From positions 79,817,994 to 79,881,993 of the forward strand of contig NC_073313.1 in NCBI RefSeq assembly GCF_027595985.1: a stretch of 64,000 bases of DNA, given 5' to 3'. How positions within the stretch are numbered: position 1 is the first letter of the stretch; every line of letters begins with the position of its first letter. This stretch comes from Sorex araneus. Taxonomy: Eukaryota; Chordata; Mammalia; Eulipotyphla; Soricidae. The notes beneath the pieces were generated by a model that saw only the letters and a program-made list of their open reading frames with translations, was not told where the DNA came from and searched no databases. This document shows, piece after piece, positions 46,748-57,061 of the stretch. The position numbers were made by a program, and so were the translations under genes.

Positions 46748-47479
46748 ATGAAGAAACAGAGAAAATCCCCTCCACGAAGAGAAGATGAAGAAAAGATTTC
46801 AGAAATATCCACAGGGTCTACCCACATACAGGACCTCTCAGAAAAAGAATTCAGAGAGGAAATCTTGAAGAGGGTCGATGTACTCAAAGCAACCATGGAA
46901 CAGACATCCAATAAATTAAGGGTGGAGATGAATGATGCTTTGGAATGGTCAACCAAGAAAATTCAGGAAGAAATGAGATCAGAAATTTCAAAGCTACGAA
47001 CAGATGTCACAAAGCTACGAACAGAAGTCACACAAATAGAGGATTCGGTAGATGAATTAAAAATCTCAGTAGGTGCCCTCAACAGTAGAATGACTACAGC
47101 AGAAGACAGAATCAGTGAGCTTGAAGATGAGCTGCAGAAAGCTTACAGACAACAACAAATAATGGCAAAAGACCTCAAAATGGCTATAGAGCAAATCAGA
47201 GTCCTTAGGGATGACTTCAAGAGAACCAACATAAGAATTATTGGAATACCAGAAGCACAGGAATATAACCCCAATGAAAAAAACACAGTCAAATACTTCA
47301 TTGCTAAGAAATTCCCAGAGCTGGAGAAGGCAGGCAGCCAGATCCAAGGAGTCCGAAGAGTACCAGCAAAAAGAGACCCGAATAAAAAGAATCCAAGGCA
47401 TAACATAGTCAGAATGATGGAGGCTGTGGATAGAGACACAATTATGCAAGCAGCAAGATCAAAGAAGGAGATCACATAA
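46748..47479 (+). pseudogene. L1 ORF1p remnant, prematurely stopped
   Basis: A 243-codon frame with the layout of L1 ORF1p, the RNA-binding chaperone of the L1 particle. Residues 1-30 form a charged N-terminus. About 30-135 are a coiled coil (heptads such as EISKLRTDVTKLRTEVTQIE and MTTAEDRISELEDEL). About 140-243 are the RRM-like domain (NIRIIGIPE, KNPRHNIVRMM). A TAA at 47477-47479 truncates it just before the conserved segment continuing in frame as KGAPLRFTADLS. A further stop lies at 47534-47536, so the C-terminal domain is lost. Mammalian ORF1p is normally about 330-370 residues. Confidence 0.9.
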
Positions 47480-47774
47480 AAAGGAGCACCTCTCAGATTT
47501 ACAGCAGACCTATCAGAGGAAACCCTCCGAGCCTGAAGACAATGGTGGGACATAGTGAAAAAACTCAAGGAAATGCATGCCTCACCAAGAATACTTTATC
47601 CGGCTAAACTCTCACTCAAACGTGAAAGAACCGTACACTATTTCTCGGATAAACAATAGCTCAGGAAATTCATAGACTCAAAACAAAACTTAAAAGAAGG
47701 ACTAAAGGGGCTATTGTAAGTCAAGGAAGAACCCCACAAGAACAACCAACCCCACATAAAGGTGACACAAAACC

Positions 47775-48726
47775 CCATGACAATAATCTCTCTCAATGTC
47801 AATGGCCTAAATGCACCAATTAAGAGACACAGAGTGGCAAAATGGATTTGGAAACTAAACCCAACATTCGCTGCCTGCAAGAAACACACCTGAACAGTCA
47901 GAGCAAACACAGACTCAAAGTCAAAGGGTGGAAAACAATCCTGCAAGCAAACAATTCCCTCAAAAAGCTGGGGTGGCCATACTAGTATCCGACAACATAG
48001 ATTTCAGGTTAAAAAGATTAGAAGGGACAACGAAGGTCACTTCCTATTTATCAAGGGATATGTGAAACAGGAAGAAATCCCACTCTTAAACGTATATGCA
48101 CCTAATGAGAGACTGGCTAAATACATAAAACAACTCCTAACAGAATTTAAGGAGGACATCACTAACAGCACAATAGTAGTCAGAGACTTCAACACTGCTT
48201 TATCACCTCTGGATAGATCGACAAGAACAAAACTCAGCAAGGAAACACGGACTCTGAAGGAAGAAATAGAAGAGAGAGGCCTAATAGACCTATACAGGGA
48301 TTTACACCCCAAAAAGAAAGAATACACATTATTTTCCAGTGCACAAGAACATTTTCCAAAATAGACCCTGTACTGGGCTGCAAAACATACCTCAATAAAA
48401 TCAGAAAAATAGAAATTGTATCAACTATCTTCTCAGACCACGATGCGCTGAAGATAGAAGCTAATCACACCCAGACGCAAAGAATCAAAACTAACTCCTG
48501 GAAATTAAACAGCTCGGTGTTGAACAATGAGTGGGTCAGGAAGGAAATCAAGGAAGAAATCAAGAGATACCTCAAAAAAAAAAAACGAGAATAAAGACAT
48601 GAGCTACCAAAACCTATGGGACTCAGCTAAAGCTCTGTTAAGGGGAAAATTTAGAGCTCTGCAAGCATTCCTTAGGAAGGAAGAAAGGGCCTACATAGAT
48701 AGCTTGACTTCACAGCTCAAGATCTT
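47775..48726 (+). pseudogene. L1 ORF2p endonuclease-domain remnant
   Basis: Starts with the frame TIISLNVNGLNAPIKRHRV, the hallmark beginning of L1 ORF2p, followed by broken endonuclease sequence. 48062-48364 holds LLNVYAPNER and VVRDFNTALSPLDRST; the catalytic GDFN of active elements reads RDFN here. A later piece holds SDHDALKIE. Stops near 47892 and 48362 and frameshifts around 47960 and 48585 break it. It ends abruptly where the inverted segment begins, leaving no RT domain. Confidence 0.88.
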
Positions 48727-49909
48727 TTTTTTTTAATTTATTTATTTTTAATTAGTGAATTACTGTGGGGGTACAGTTACATTTATACACTTCTGTGCTC
48801 ATGTTTCCCTCATACAAAGTTCGGGAACACATCCCTTCACCAGTGCCCATTCTCCACCACCAGTAAACCCAGCATCCCTCCCACCCCCCCAATCCCATCT
48901 CCCCCCACCCCACCCTGCCACTGTGGCAGGGCATTCCCTTCTGTTCTCTCTATCTCTAGTTAGATGTTGTGGTTTGCAATAAAGGTGTTGAGTGGCCACT
49001 GAGCTCCGTCTCTAGCCCACATTCAGCCCACAACACACTTCCCCCGCATGGCCTTCGACCACATTATAGTTGGTGATCCCTTCTCTGAGTTGCCCTTTCC
49101 CCAGAGTGTGAGGCCAGCCTCCAAACCATGGAGTCAACCTCTTGGTACTTATTTCTACAATTCTTGGGTGTTAGTCTCCCACTCTGTTATTCTATATACC
49201 ATAGATGTGTGCAATTTTTCTATGTCTGTCTCTCTCTTTCTGACTCATTTCATTCAGCATGAAACTTTCCATGCCGATCCACTTATATGCAAAATTCATG
49301 ATCTCCTTTTTTCTAACAGCTGCATAGTATTCCATTGTATAGATGTACCAAAGTTTCTTCAGCCAGTCATCCGTTCTAGGGCACTCGGGTTTTTTTCCAG
49401 ATTCTGGCTATTGTAAACAGTGCTTCGATAAACATATAAGTGCAGATGTCGTTTCAACTATACTTTTTTGCCTCTCTGGGATATATTCCCAGCAGTGGTA
49501 TTGCTGGGTCAAATGGGAGCTCAATATCTAATTTTTTGAGAATCGTCCATATTGTTTTCCAAAAGGGCTGAACCAGTCGGCATTCCCACTAGCAGTGTAG
49601 AAGGGTCCCTTTCTCCCCACATCCTCTCCAACAGCGGTTGCTTTTGTTCTTTTGGATGTGTGCTAGTCTCTGTGGTGTGAGGTGGTATCTCATGGTTGTT
49701 TTGATCTGCATCTCCCTGATGATTAGTGATGTAGAGCACTTTTTCATGTGCCTTTTGGCCATTCGTATCTCTTCCTTGGGAAAGTTTCTGTTCATTTCTT
49801 CGCCCCATTTTCTGATGGGGTTGGATGTTTTCTTCTTGTAGAGTTCAACCAGTGCTCTTTGTATTCTGGTCACTGTATCTTTTGCGGTGCAGAAGCTTTT
49901 TAGTTTAAT
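48727..49909 (-). mobile_element. L1 3' segment in inverted orientation, nested
   Basis: The complement of 48727 upward is a complete L1 3' end (ctgtacccccacagtaattc plus A-rich tail), continuing right through the 3' UTR into ORF2 C-terminal sequence at 49300-49909. It overlaps in content with the plus-oriented 3' UTR at 49910-50450 and differs from it at roughly one base in eight, so it is not a simple copy of the same insertion. Confidence 0.88.
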
Positions 49910-50589
49910 GTATAAGTGGATCAACATGGAAAGTATCATGCTAAGTGAAATGAGTCAGAAAGAAGAGACAGACATAGAAAGATTGCACTCATCTGTGGAA
50001 TATAAAATAACAGAGTAGGAGACTAACATCCAAGAATAGTAGAAATAAGTACCAGACGGTTGACTCCATGGCTTGGAAGCTGGCCTCACATTCTGGGGAA
50101 AAGGCAGCTCAGATAGAGGAGGGAACACCAAGTAAAATGTGGTTGGAGGCCATGCGGGGGAAGGGTGATGCGTGCTGAAAGTAGACTAGAGACTTAACAT
50201 GATGGCCACTCAACACCCCTATTGCAAACCACAACACCCAATTGGAGAGAGAGAACAAAAGGGAATACCCTGCCACAGAGGCAGTGTGGGGTGGGAGGGG
50301 GGATGGGATTAGGGGGTATGAGGGATGCTGGGTTTATTGGTGGTGGAGAATGGGCACTGGTGAAGGGATGGGTTCTCGAACATTGTATGAGGGAAACACG
50401 AGCATGAAAATTTATAAATCTATAACTGTACCCTCACGGTGATTCACTAATTAAAAAATAAATAAATTAAAAAATACTTTTGCCGATTCTTTAAATCTTT
50501 ATTTAAACCAAATTGAATCAAAAAAAATCCTATCTCTAGTTTTTTCCAATCAGTTTTTATTAAAATATTAGAGTTTACAACACAACTGA

Positions 50590-50950
50590 TACTGTTTTAT
50601 CTGCTATACTATTGCTCCATCCCCGAAGATCTATACATATATGTTAATCAGAAGTATTGATCTGAGATTTTCTTTTTAAGTAATGTTTCCATTAGATTTT
50701 GGTATCAACATACTTTTGGTCTCAAAAACTGTTCTGGATGATTGTCTCTCCCTTTCGAGAATATATTCAAAAGAATTAGTGGTAGATCTTCTTTGAAGTT
50801 TTGGAAAAACTTAATTGTGAACCAATTTGCTCCCAGGCTTTTATTCTTGGGAAGATCTTTAATTTCTGCCATGGTTTTCATGATAGTGCTATAATTTGAG
50901 ATAAGATTTTCAATAAGATTTTCTGCTTCTACCACTGACCAAGCAAGTGT
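50590..50950 (-). mobile_element. L1 RT fragment, minus, with SINE scrap
   Basis: The minus frame 50956-50705 reads KSLGANWFTIKFFQNFKED, the L1 RT fingers region (SPGPDGFTAEFYQ in active elements). At 50600-50625 a SINE head remnant (ctgctatactattgctccat) adjoins it. Confidence 0.7.
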
Positions 50951-51074
50951 CAGCAAAGATAAATAGATAGTACTATATTAAACTGAGTTTCTGCACCTCA
51001 AAGGGAATGGTGATCAAGATAAAAAAAAACACAGCCCATAGAATGGGAAAACGTATTTATCCAGTACCTATTGA

Positions 51075-51505
51075 ATAAAGGGTTTTTCACTGTATCACTG
51101 TCATCCCGTTGTTCATCGATTTGCTCAAGCAGGCACCAGTAACGTCTTCATTTGACCCTGTCACATGCTAGTGTAGCCCAATGGCACTGCTTGCTCCAGG
51201 AACACAAGGAGCATGTGGTTGTTTCTGTTTTTGGTACATCAAACACGTCTCAGGTAGCTTGCCAGGCTCTGCCATACAGGAAAAAAAATGATAAAAATAA
51301 AAAATAATAAAAATAAAAATAAAGAGGTCGTGTAGCCACGAATGTGGCCTCATGCGCCAGGAAAAATTGCATCACTCTCTTCTGGGAGCTTTGTTTTATA
51401 GTCTCTAGATCTTGGCAGTTGATGAAATTACATGGTACCATGAGGAGTTTGTGTGTGTGACTGCCAAACTACTGGAAAACTGGGGATCTGGATGGAGGAG
51501 GCCCA
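51075..51505 (-). mobile_element. Composite RTE-tailed element (copy B)
   Basis: Minus-oriented partner of 12130-12710. Reading left on plus: the RTE 3' tail (tcatcccgttgttcatcgat, 51100-51150), RTE-type sequence (gtttttggtacatcaaacac, tagcttgccaggctctgcc), an A/T-rich (AAAAAT)n insert at 51280-51322, then the same unknown body to about 51505. Unlike copy A it holds an extra 30 bp like the RTE 3' region near 4790-4820 (tagtgtagcccaatggcact). Confidence 0.65.
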
Positions 51506-51528
51506 GTAGAGGAGTTGTTTATATCAAA

Positions 51529-51561
51529 TATATGTATATATTCATATATATATATATATGG
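51529..51561. repeat. (TA)n microsatellite
   Basis: Alternating TA with two interruptions, between the composite element and L1 sequence. Confidence 0.8.
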
Positions 51562-51682
51562 TAAAACTTTACCAAAAAATCCAAGCAATCAAAAATGGGG
51601 AGAGGAAACAATCAGAAACATCCTCAAAGGAGAAATTCAAAATGGGCAAAAGGCAGTATCAAAACATGAAAACATCAGATTT

Positions 51683-51861
51683 GGGGCTGGAGTGATAGCA
51701 CAGCGGGTAGGGCGTTTTTGCCTTGCACACGGCCTACCCGGGTTCAATTCCCAGCATCCCATATGGTCAGTCCCCTGAGCACCGCCAGGAGTAATTCTTG
51801 AGTGCAAAGCCAGGAGTAACCCCTGTGCATCGCCAGGTGTGACCCAAAAAGAAAAAAAAAA
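51683..51861 (+). mobile_element. Young SOR-type SINE with 15-bp TSD
   Basis: TSD gaaaacatcagattt (51668-51682) and gaaaacatcggattt (51862-51876), one mismatch. Two small insertions relative to other copies (gcgtttttgcc, ggtcagtcccctg). Confidence 0.95.
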
Positions 51862-51879
51862 GAAAACATCGGATTTTTC

Positions 51880-52315
51880 TCCATTGTTTTTCTATTGTTT
51901 AGTTCATTCATTTATTCTTAGTCTTTAAAATATCTTTCATTCTACTTGCCTGAAGTATGGGACACTCTTTTTTTACTTTCTTAAGATGGCAGGTTAAGCT
52001 GTTGCTTTGAGATGACTTTTTGGACATTACTTGCAATTTCTGAATTGATTCTCATCCAATGTTCTTTATCTGTTCTTTTAATAAGTCCTAGTGGGCTCTG
52101 GGATTTGGTGAACTCATTTGGTCCCTTGATACTGGTTCTACAGTGTGACGAGGCATACTTTAGTTTATCAGTTACACTACATTCTGAATGTCTCTTATAA
52201 TTGCAATTAACTTTATTTTTCATTTCCCATTATTTGTTGGATGACTCTCTTTCCTCTAGACACTGGGCCTCTTTTCTCCATATTTCTTAGTATAGAGCTT
52301 AGAACACTATTGTAA
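51880..52315. other. AT-rich DNA, nothing firm
   Basis: No recognised coding sequence; may be old L1 on minus. Confidence 0.35.
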
Positions 52316-52318
52316 GTC

Positions 52319-52440
52319 ATCAGGACCAGGAAGATAGCACTGCATGTGTGAGGCTCCAGGTTTAATCCTTGGCACCTCATGATACTAAGCCCTACCAGGA
52401 ATGATATTTGTGTGAACTGTCTAGTTGAGCAATAAACCAT
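52319..52440 (+). mobile_element. SOR-type SINE, degenerate
   Basis: aggaccaggaagatagcact, caggtttaatccttggcacc, ccctaccaggaatgat. Confidence 0.6.
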
Positions 52441-52872
52441 TAGGACAGCATAGCAACATAGAGTGGCCTCTGGGCTCCAAAACTGAGCTGAAAGGCTTCC
52501 CTAAAGTAATTCTTACTGTAATCTTGCCTGCAAGGGGTTATGGACCTGAGAATGGAACCAAATGCAAATAAACCTGCACAAGTAATTACTTGCTGTTTAG
52601 GTAAAGTGTACATGTATATATGTGTAGTATTTCTGCAGGCATGTAACATTTTAGGGATGGTCAATGTCTGTCTTTTACACTCCACTTCTATTTGTGGAGA
52701 CCAATGTTAATTTCTCATTGAATTCTTTATTAATTACTATTGTATACTTACCTCATTTTACCAGTCAGTTCTCTGCCAATTTTTCTATCTATTCACACAT
52801 TTAATTTACATTTATTAAATGCTGCCTTTGAGCCAGATATTCTTTTTTTCCTTCCTTTCTCCCTTCCTCCCA

Positions 52873-52873
52873 C

Positions 52874-52934
<61 letters not shown>

Positions 52935-52979
52935 TTCCTTCCTTCCTTCCTTCCTTCCTTCCTTCCTTCCTTCCTTCCT

Positions 52980-53058
<79 letters not shown>

Positions 53059-53072
53059 CTCTTTCTCTCTTT
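52873..53072. repeat. (CTTT)n/(CCTT)n microsatellite, ~200 bp
   Basis: CTTT repeats at about 52873-52931, CCTT repeats to about 52980, then CTTT again to 53072. The mid-array block change suggests array homogenisation in stages. It is the expanded tail side of the SINE that follows. Confidence 0.95.
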
Positions 53073-53073
53073 C

Positions 53074-53236
53074 CCTTTGCTTTTTTGGGTCACCCCTAAC
53101 AGTGCTCAAGAGTTGTTCCTCACTCTCTGCTCAGGTGGGAGCCTTAACAATGCTTGGGAGACCACATGTGGTCTTGCAGCAGCTCAGCAGGGTGCAAGGT
53201 AAACACCTTAACCTCTGTACTGTCCTTCTAGCCCTG
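53074..53236 (-). mobile_element. SOR-type SINE with expanded tail microsatellite
   Basis: ttttttgggtcacccctaac, gtgctcaagagttgttcctc, gggtgcaaggtaaacacctt, gtccttctagccct. Its A-rich tail lies at the microsatellite, so the tail probably seeded the expansion. Confidence 0.8.
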
Positions 53237-53634
53237 AGCCATATAACTTAAAATTCTTGGAATAGATCAGTGAACATAGATACAAACATTCTAGTCCTTG
53301 TGGAACTAACATCCTCATGGCTTCAACAAAGGGCACATAGTAAAAACAGTAAATAAGTGAAACACATCATTTTGGAATGTAAAAAGTGCTACATTACAGA
53401 TAAAGTTGAACAAGAAAAGATCAGTGCAGGGGAGGGAGTGAAATGTATTTTAAAATCGGTTAGTTAGGGCAAGCCTCGCTGGAAAAATAAGAGTTAAGCT
53501 GGGACTTGAATTCAACAAGAATCATTATGAAGGTCGGAAGAAGATACAAAACTGCAAGTCTTTACAGACCATGAGATTGTCTAGCTAGAACACAAAGAAC
53601 TCATTTTTCTTCTTCTTTTTTTTGGTTTTGAATG

Positions 53635-53810
53635 TCTCAGGTTTAACCCCCAGCACAGAATGTTCCCCACCCCAAGCACCATTGGATAAAGCCCTGGGCC
53701 CAAGCAGCACGACATCGTCAATCCTGTGCACTGGAATGTTGGTCCCACAGAGCCAAGATGAATATCCTATGGGAGTTGCCGCTGGGTCCGCTGAGAACTA
53801 CTTGGGAGCA
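53635..53810 (+). mobile_element. SINE remnant, old
   Basis: aggtttaacccccagcacag and ccccaagcaccattggata resemble the B box and middle of a SOR copy; the 3' half is unclear. Confidence 0.4.
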
Positions 53811-53815
53811 CCCCC

Positions 53816-53985
53816 ATTTTTTTCTTTTTAGATCACACCTGGCAATGCTCAGGGATTATTCCTGGCTCTGCACTTATGAATCACGGCGGTGCTCAGGGTA
53901 CCATATGGGATGCTGGGAATGGAACCGGTGTCCTTTGCGTGCAAGGCAAATGCCCTACCCACTGAACTATCGCTGCAGCCCCCCA
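53816..53985 (-). mobile_element. SOR-type SINE
   Basis: gatcacacctggcaatgctc, ggtaccatatgggatgctgg, gcgtgcaaggcaaatgccct, actatcgctgcagcccc. Lies 230 bp upstream of the CT55 promoter. Confidence 0.88.
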
Positions 53986-54215
53986 ATTTTTTAATGTAGG
54001 ATGCAGCATCATTTAGTGTTTAAAGACTTCACGTAGAACTGATCAGTGAATTTTATGCTACAAGGTTGTAGGAGTGAGGAGGCAGGGCTGTTCTGCAGGT
54101 GATTGTCTGTAGGGTAACCAGAGACAAAAGAAAATAACTGAGTCATTGCAGAAGTCTGTTAGGGGCACACGAAACTGGTCCTAACCGGATTTGTTCAAAC
54201 TGGAAATGGTTTCTC

Positions 54216-54366
54216 ATTGGTCACTGCATTTCTGTTCTGGTGGTGGGCGGGGCTATTGAAGTCTTGCCAGCCATTCCGTGGCATCTCTGTGCCCATCACT
54301 AATCACATTAAGCTCCCATTGGTTGGGTTGTGAGCATGCGCAGACTGCTGCTCCTCGAGTATATAA
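54216..54366 (+). promoter_or_regulatory. CT55 core promoter
   Basis: In order: an inverted CCAAT box ATTGG at 54216-54220, a GC box gggcgggg near 54245-54252, a second inverted CCAAT box ATTGGTTG at 54318-54325, an NRF1-type half site GCATGCGCAG at 54334-54343 and a TATA box TATATAA at 54360-54366. The TATA predicts transcription starting near 54390-54397, giving a 5' UTR of about 75 nt. An NRF1-type site beside a CpG-poor TATA promoter fits a germline-restricted gene, but the regulation is inferred. Confidence 0.7.
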
Positions 54367-54469
54367 CTGACAGAAACTTCGAGGCTCTCTGAGAACAGCT
54401 GAGCTCTCGCTGTCTCGAGGTTTTTCTCCAGCGACACGCTTGCTTCCAGGCCAAGCACCCAACAGCACC

Positions 54470-54563
54470 ATGTTCCGCGCTTTGGCCAGGGCATTTGCCT
54501 TTCTCTGTAAGAAGAAGACTTCTTCTGAGAGAGAGAATACAGAACGTCAGAAGCTCTTGGAAG
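54470..54563 (+). CDS. CT55: CT55 coding exon 1
   Basis: The first ATG after the predicted start (54470-54472) opens 31 codons plus one base, then a GT at 54564. The N-terminus MFRALARAFAFLCKKK resembles the MLRLLRLALAFYGR-type start of human CT55 (from memory). The phase-1 junction joins exon 2 to give LLE-D-ESKLTTVQG, in line with human GLPQGDTQLTTVQG. The donor gtattta is weak (T at +5), unlike the other two donors. The short hydrophobic start is followed by a charged linker. CT55 is a testis-expressed gene, also switched on in some tumours. Confidence 0.82.
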
Positions 54564-54618
54564 GTATTTAACTCGTCCCCTTCCTCCCCAGAAGTTAGCA
54601 CCTCAGGGTGTGTGTGGG

Positions 54619-55080
54619 GGGTGTTCTATTCTTGGTTTAGAGCCTCAGCCTCAGACCGTGAGTGGTGTCCCCACAGGCCACACCCTTAAGTTTCTGGCAC
54701 TTCATTTTGTCCTTGGGGGTGATGAGGCAGAGGAAAACCCTGGCGTCGAGGGGGTGAGAAGCGGGTGTTCTCCACTTGGTTTAGGGCCTCAGGCTCAGAA
54801 GGGTACCACAGACCCTGGGCGGTGTCCCCACAGGGCACAGTGTTCTGTCCTTGGGGATGATGAGGGAGAGGAAAACCCTGGCGTGGGGGTGGGGGTGGGG
54901 GGTGAGGGGTGGGTATTCTACTCTTGGTTTAGGGCTTCAGGCTCAGAAGGGTACCACAGCGTCCCGGTGGTGGGGACGGCGGGCAGTGTCTCCACAGGAC
55001 ACGGCATGAACTGTTCTGTCCTTGGGGCTGATGAGGCAGAGAACAATCCCAGGGCACTGGTAGGGGTGGGCTGTGTGTTC
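54619..55080 (+). repeat. Tandem repeat, ~145-bp unit, in CT55 intron 1
   Basis: Three units start with gggtgttct(at/cc)...cttggtttag at 54619, 54763 and 54911 (spacings 144 and 148 bp). A partial fourth starts near 55073. Each holds cctca(g)gctcag(a), gtgtc(c/t)ccacagg, gtccttggggntgatgagg and gaaaaccctggcg-like blocks. It begins 56 bp after the exon 1 donor. A 173-codon frame (54610-55131) runs through it but only reflects the repeat. Confidence 0.9.
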
Positions 55081-55228
55081 TGGAACTTGACTTGTGCCAA
55101 TGCTGTGGGAATGTGCATCTCCCTTATTTGAGGACGTTTGTCAACGTCTGTTAGAAATCTAGGTGACGAATCATGAGTTCGTCACCCCAGGGGGGACCGG
55201 AACCGGATTTAACCTGTTTTTTTTTTTT

Positions 55229-55382
55229 TCCTGGTTTCGGAGCCATACGCAGGGGTGTTTGGCTCTCTGCTCAGGGATCACTCCTGGCAGCGCTCCAGGG
55301 ATTGCACGTGGTACCAGGAATGGAAGCTGGGTCAGGCCGCCTGGAAGATAACCGCCCTATCCCTGTACTCTCTCTGGCTACA
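55229..55382 (-). mobile_element. SOR-type SINE, old
   Basis: gtttcggagccatacgcag, cagggatcactcctggcagc, gattgcacgtggtaccagg, ctctctctggctac. Confidence 0.8.
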
Positions 55383-55464
55383 GATTTGTCCATTTTTGTG
55401 TCAGCAGTACTGCACGCGGCGGGGCGGGGCGGGGGAGGCTGGCTCAGAGAACATTTTGTTGTTG

Positions 55465-55820
55465 TTGTTTTAATTATTTATTCATTTATTTTAATTGAAT
55501 TACAGTGAGATACACACTTTCAGAGTTGTTCATGGTTAGATTTCAGTCATATAATGTTCCAACACGTCCCAGTTCCTTCACCAGTGTACATTTAACACCA
55601 CCAGTGTCCCCAGTTTCCCTCCTGCCACTCCTCCCCACAGCCTGCCTCTACTGCAGGCACATTTCTTCTCTTTCTGTCTCTGTCTTTCTCTGTCTCTATC
55701 TGTCTCTGTCTGTCAGTCTCTCTCTCTCTCCCTCCCTGTCCCTTTCTTCCTCCCTCCCTCCACAGGACAACTAAGAACATTCTAGAGCAGATTTGCATGT
55801 CCATATTTCAAATTAATCCC
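55465..55820 (-). mobile_element. L1 3' end with internal TC-rich run
   Basis: aattgaattacagtgagata, gatttcagtcatataatgtt, cttcaccagtgtacattta; then a CTGTCT/TCTC simple repeat at 55665-55760. Confidence 0.75.
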
Positions 55821-56570
55821 CAGTGTAAGTTTTACTTCATTGTGTTTTATAGTTTCTTTGGTGAATTAGACTCTATTTTTCCTTTGAAGAATACAGGATT
55901 TTTCTTTGCTTCTAATTCCACAATCTCTTAAAATCCAGGTTTTTTTCCCCAGGTATCCTATCAATTCACCTGTGTTATGAGCTCTGTAAACTGACTCCTA
56001 CATTCAGATCCTAACTTGTGTCTTACTAGTTGTATTTATTAAGGAAAAAAACCCACCGTGATTTGGATGCACTCTGGGGTCACGGTAAAATACTCAAATC
56101 TCTGTACTTTGGTAAGATGTTTAGAAGTCTCAAGACACTGCTCCTGGTGTGGTTATTGATGAAATTAATAACAGTAATGAATACTTAAAGACTCTAGGTG
56201 CAGATATCATGATACAGCTGAATAGTGGCAGTGTGTCACTTGACATGTGTCAGTGAATACTTATAATGGTCTTTTCTCCAGATTTCAGATTCAATTTACA
56301 AAAAATACTGTGCAAATTTAAGTTGTACATTATGAATTTTATACCTGTATATTGTGAAATAATTATATAATAAGATTAATTAAAATCAGTTACCTAGTAG
56401 AAAAAAATCAGTCACTTATCTCTGAACACAGAACTAGGAAATCTCTGAGCTCTGACTCATTCCCAACCACCACCACCAAAAAAAGAGCAGTTAACTCTTG
56501 TGTGTGTGTTGTGTATGATATCATATAGTTCTGATCTTAGAAAAGAAAACAAAACTCAGAGCTGTTAACA
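55821..56570. other. CT55 intron 1, nothing recognised
   Basis: AT-rich intronic DNA without repeats I can name. Confidence 0.45.
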
Positions 56571-56573
56571 AAT

Positions 56574-56690
56574 ATGTACACTGGTGAAGGGACAGGTTGT
56601 AGAACATTGTATGACTGAAATCCAATCATGACCAACTTTGTTACTGTAGCTCACAGTGACTATATATATATATATATATGAATGTATATA
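56574..56690 (+). mobile_element. L1 3' terminus with (TA)n
   Basis: cactggtgaagggacaggtt, gaacattgtatgactgaaat, tagctcacagtgactatata, ending in (TA)n at 56658-56680. Confidence 0.75.
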
Positions 56691-57061
56691 TGCATAAAGA
56701 AAAAGAAATATGCTCAGACTTATGCAAGATGGTAAGGGAAAGAGTTGTGATTCAAAGTTAGGCTATCTGCTTCTGAACACAGTGCTACCTCTGCAGAGCT
56801 TCACTGCTTTGAGAAATATGTATTATTTTATGTATGATTGGAGCCACTGGAGTCATTGAGTTATAAAGGCAAATGAGGAATTAACAGTTCAACCTGAATA
56901 TTCTGGTTCTTGTACACTTAATGTGATCTGCTCTTTTTGATCTATACCTCCATTATTTTTAACCTAACTTATTTCTAGATTTAAATCATTGTCTATCACA
57001 TCTTTTACTGATAGAGGTTTTGAGATTTACTAATGAAACCTTTTGTTTACCCATCTCTTAG

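Larger units (their letters stand above)
46150..50469 (+). mobile_element. Rearranged full-5'-end L1 with 14-bp TSD
   Basis: The whole 4.3 kb unit is bounded by the perfect repeat aaaaatacttttgc (46136-46149 and 50470-50483). Inside: a 5' UTR with GC-rich motifs (46150-46747), ORF1 remnant, the ORF2 endonuclease part to 48726, an inverted L1 3' segment on minus (48727-49909), and a plus-oriented 3' UTR ending cactaattaaaaaataaata. About 3 kb of ORF2, including most of the RT domain, is gone. Confidence 0.9.

Noticed and set aside
46748-47479. Long coiled-coil frame as a host gene
   Set aside because: It has the complete layout of L1 ORF1p, sits upstream of an L1 ORF2 start and lies within a TSD-bounded insertion.
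48727-50469. Classical twin priming as the explanation for the inverted L1 segment
   Set aside because: The inverted part carries its own complete 3' end, duplicates the content of the plus 3' UTR with about 13% divergence, and is preceded by sense 5' L1 sequence.
52801-53202. Frames of about 100-127 codons rich in F/L/S or K/E/R
   Set aside because: They are translations of the CTTT/CCTT microsatellite.
54610-55131. 173-codon plus-strand frame after CT55 exon 1
   Set aside because: It is the 145-bp tandem repeat read in one frame; it is not in the frame of exon 1 and lies in intron 1.
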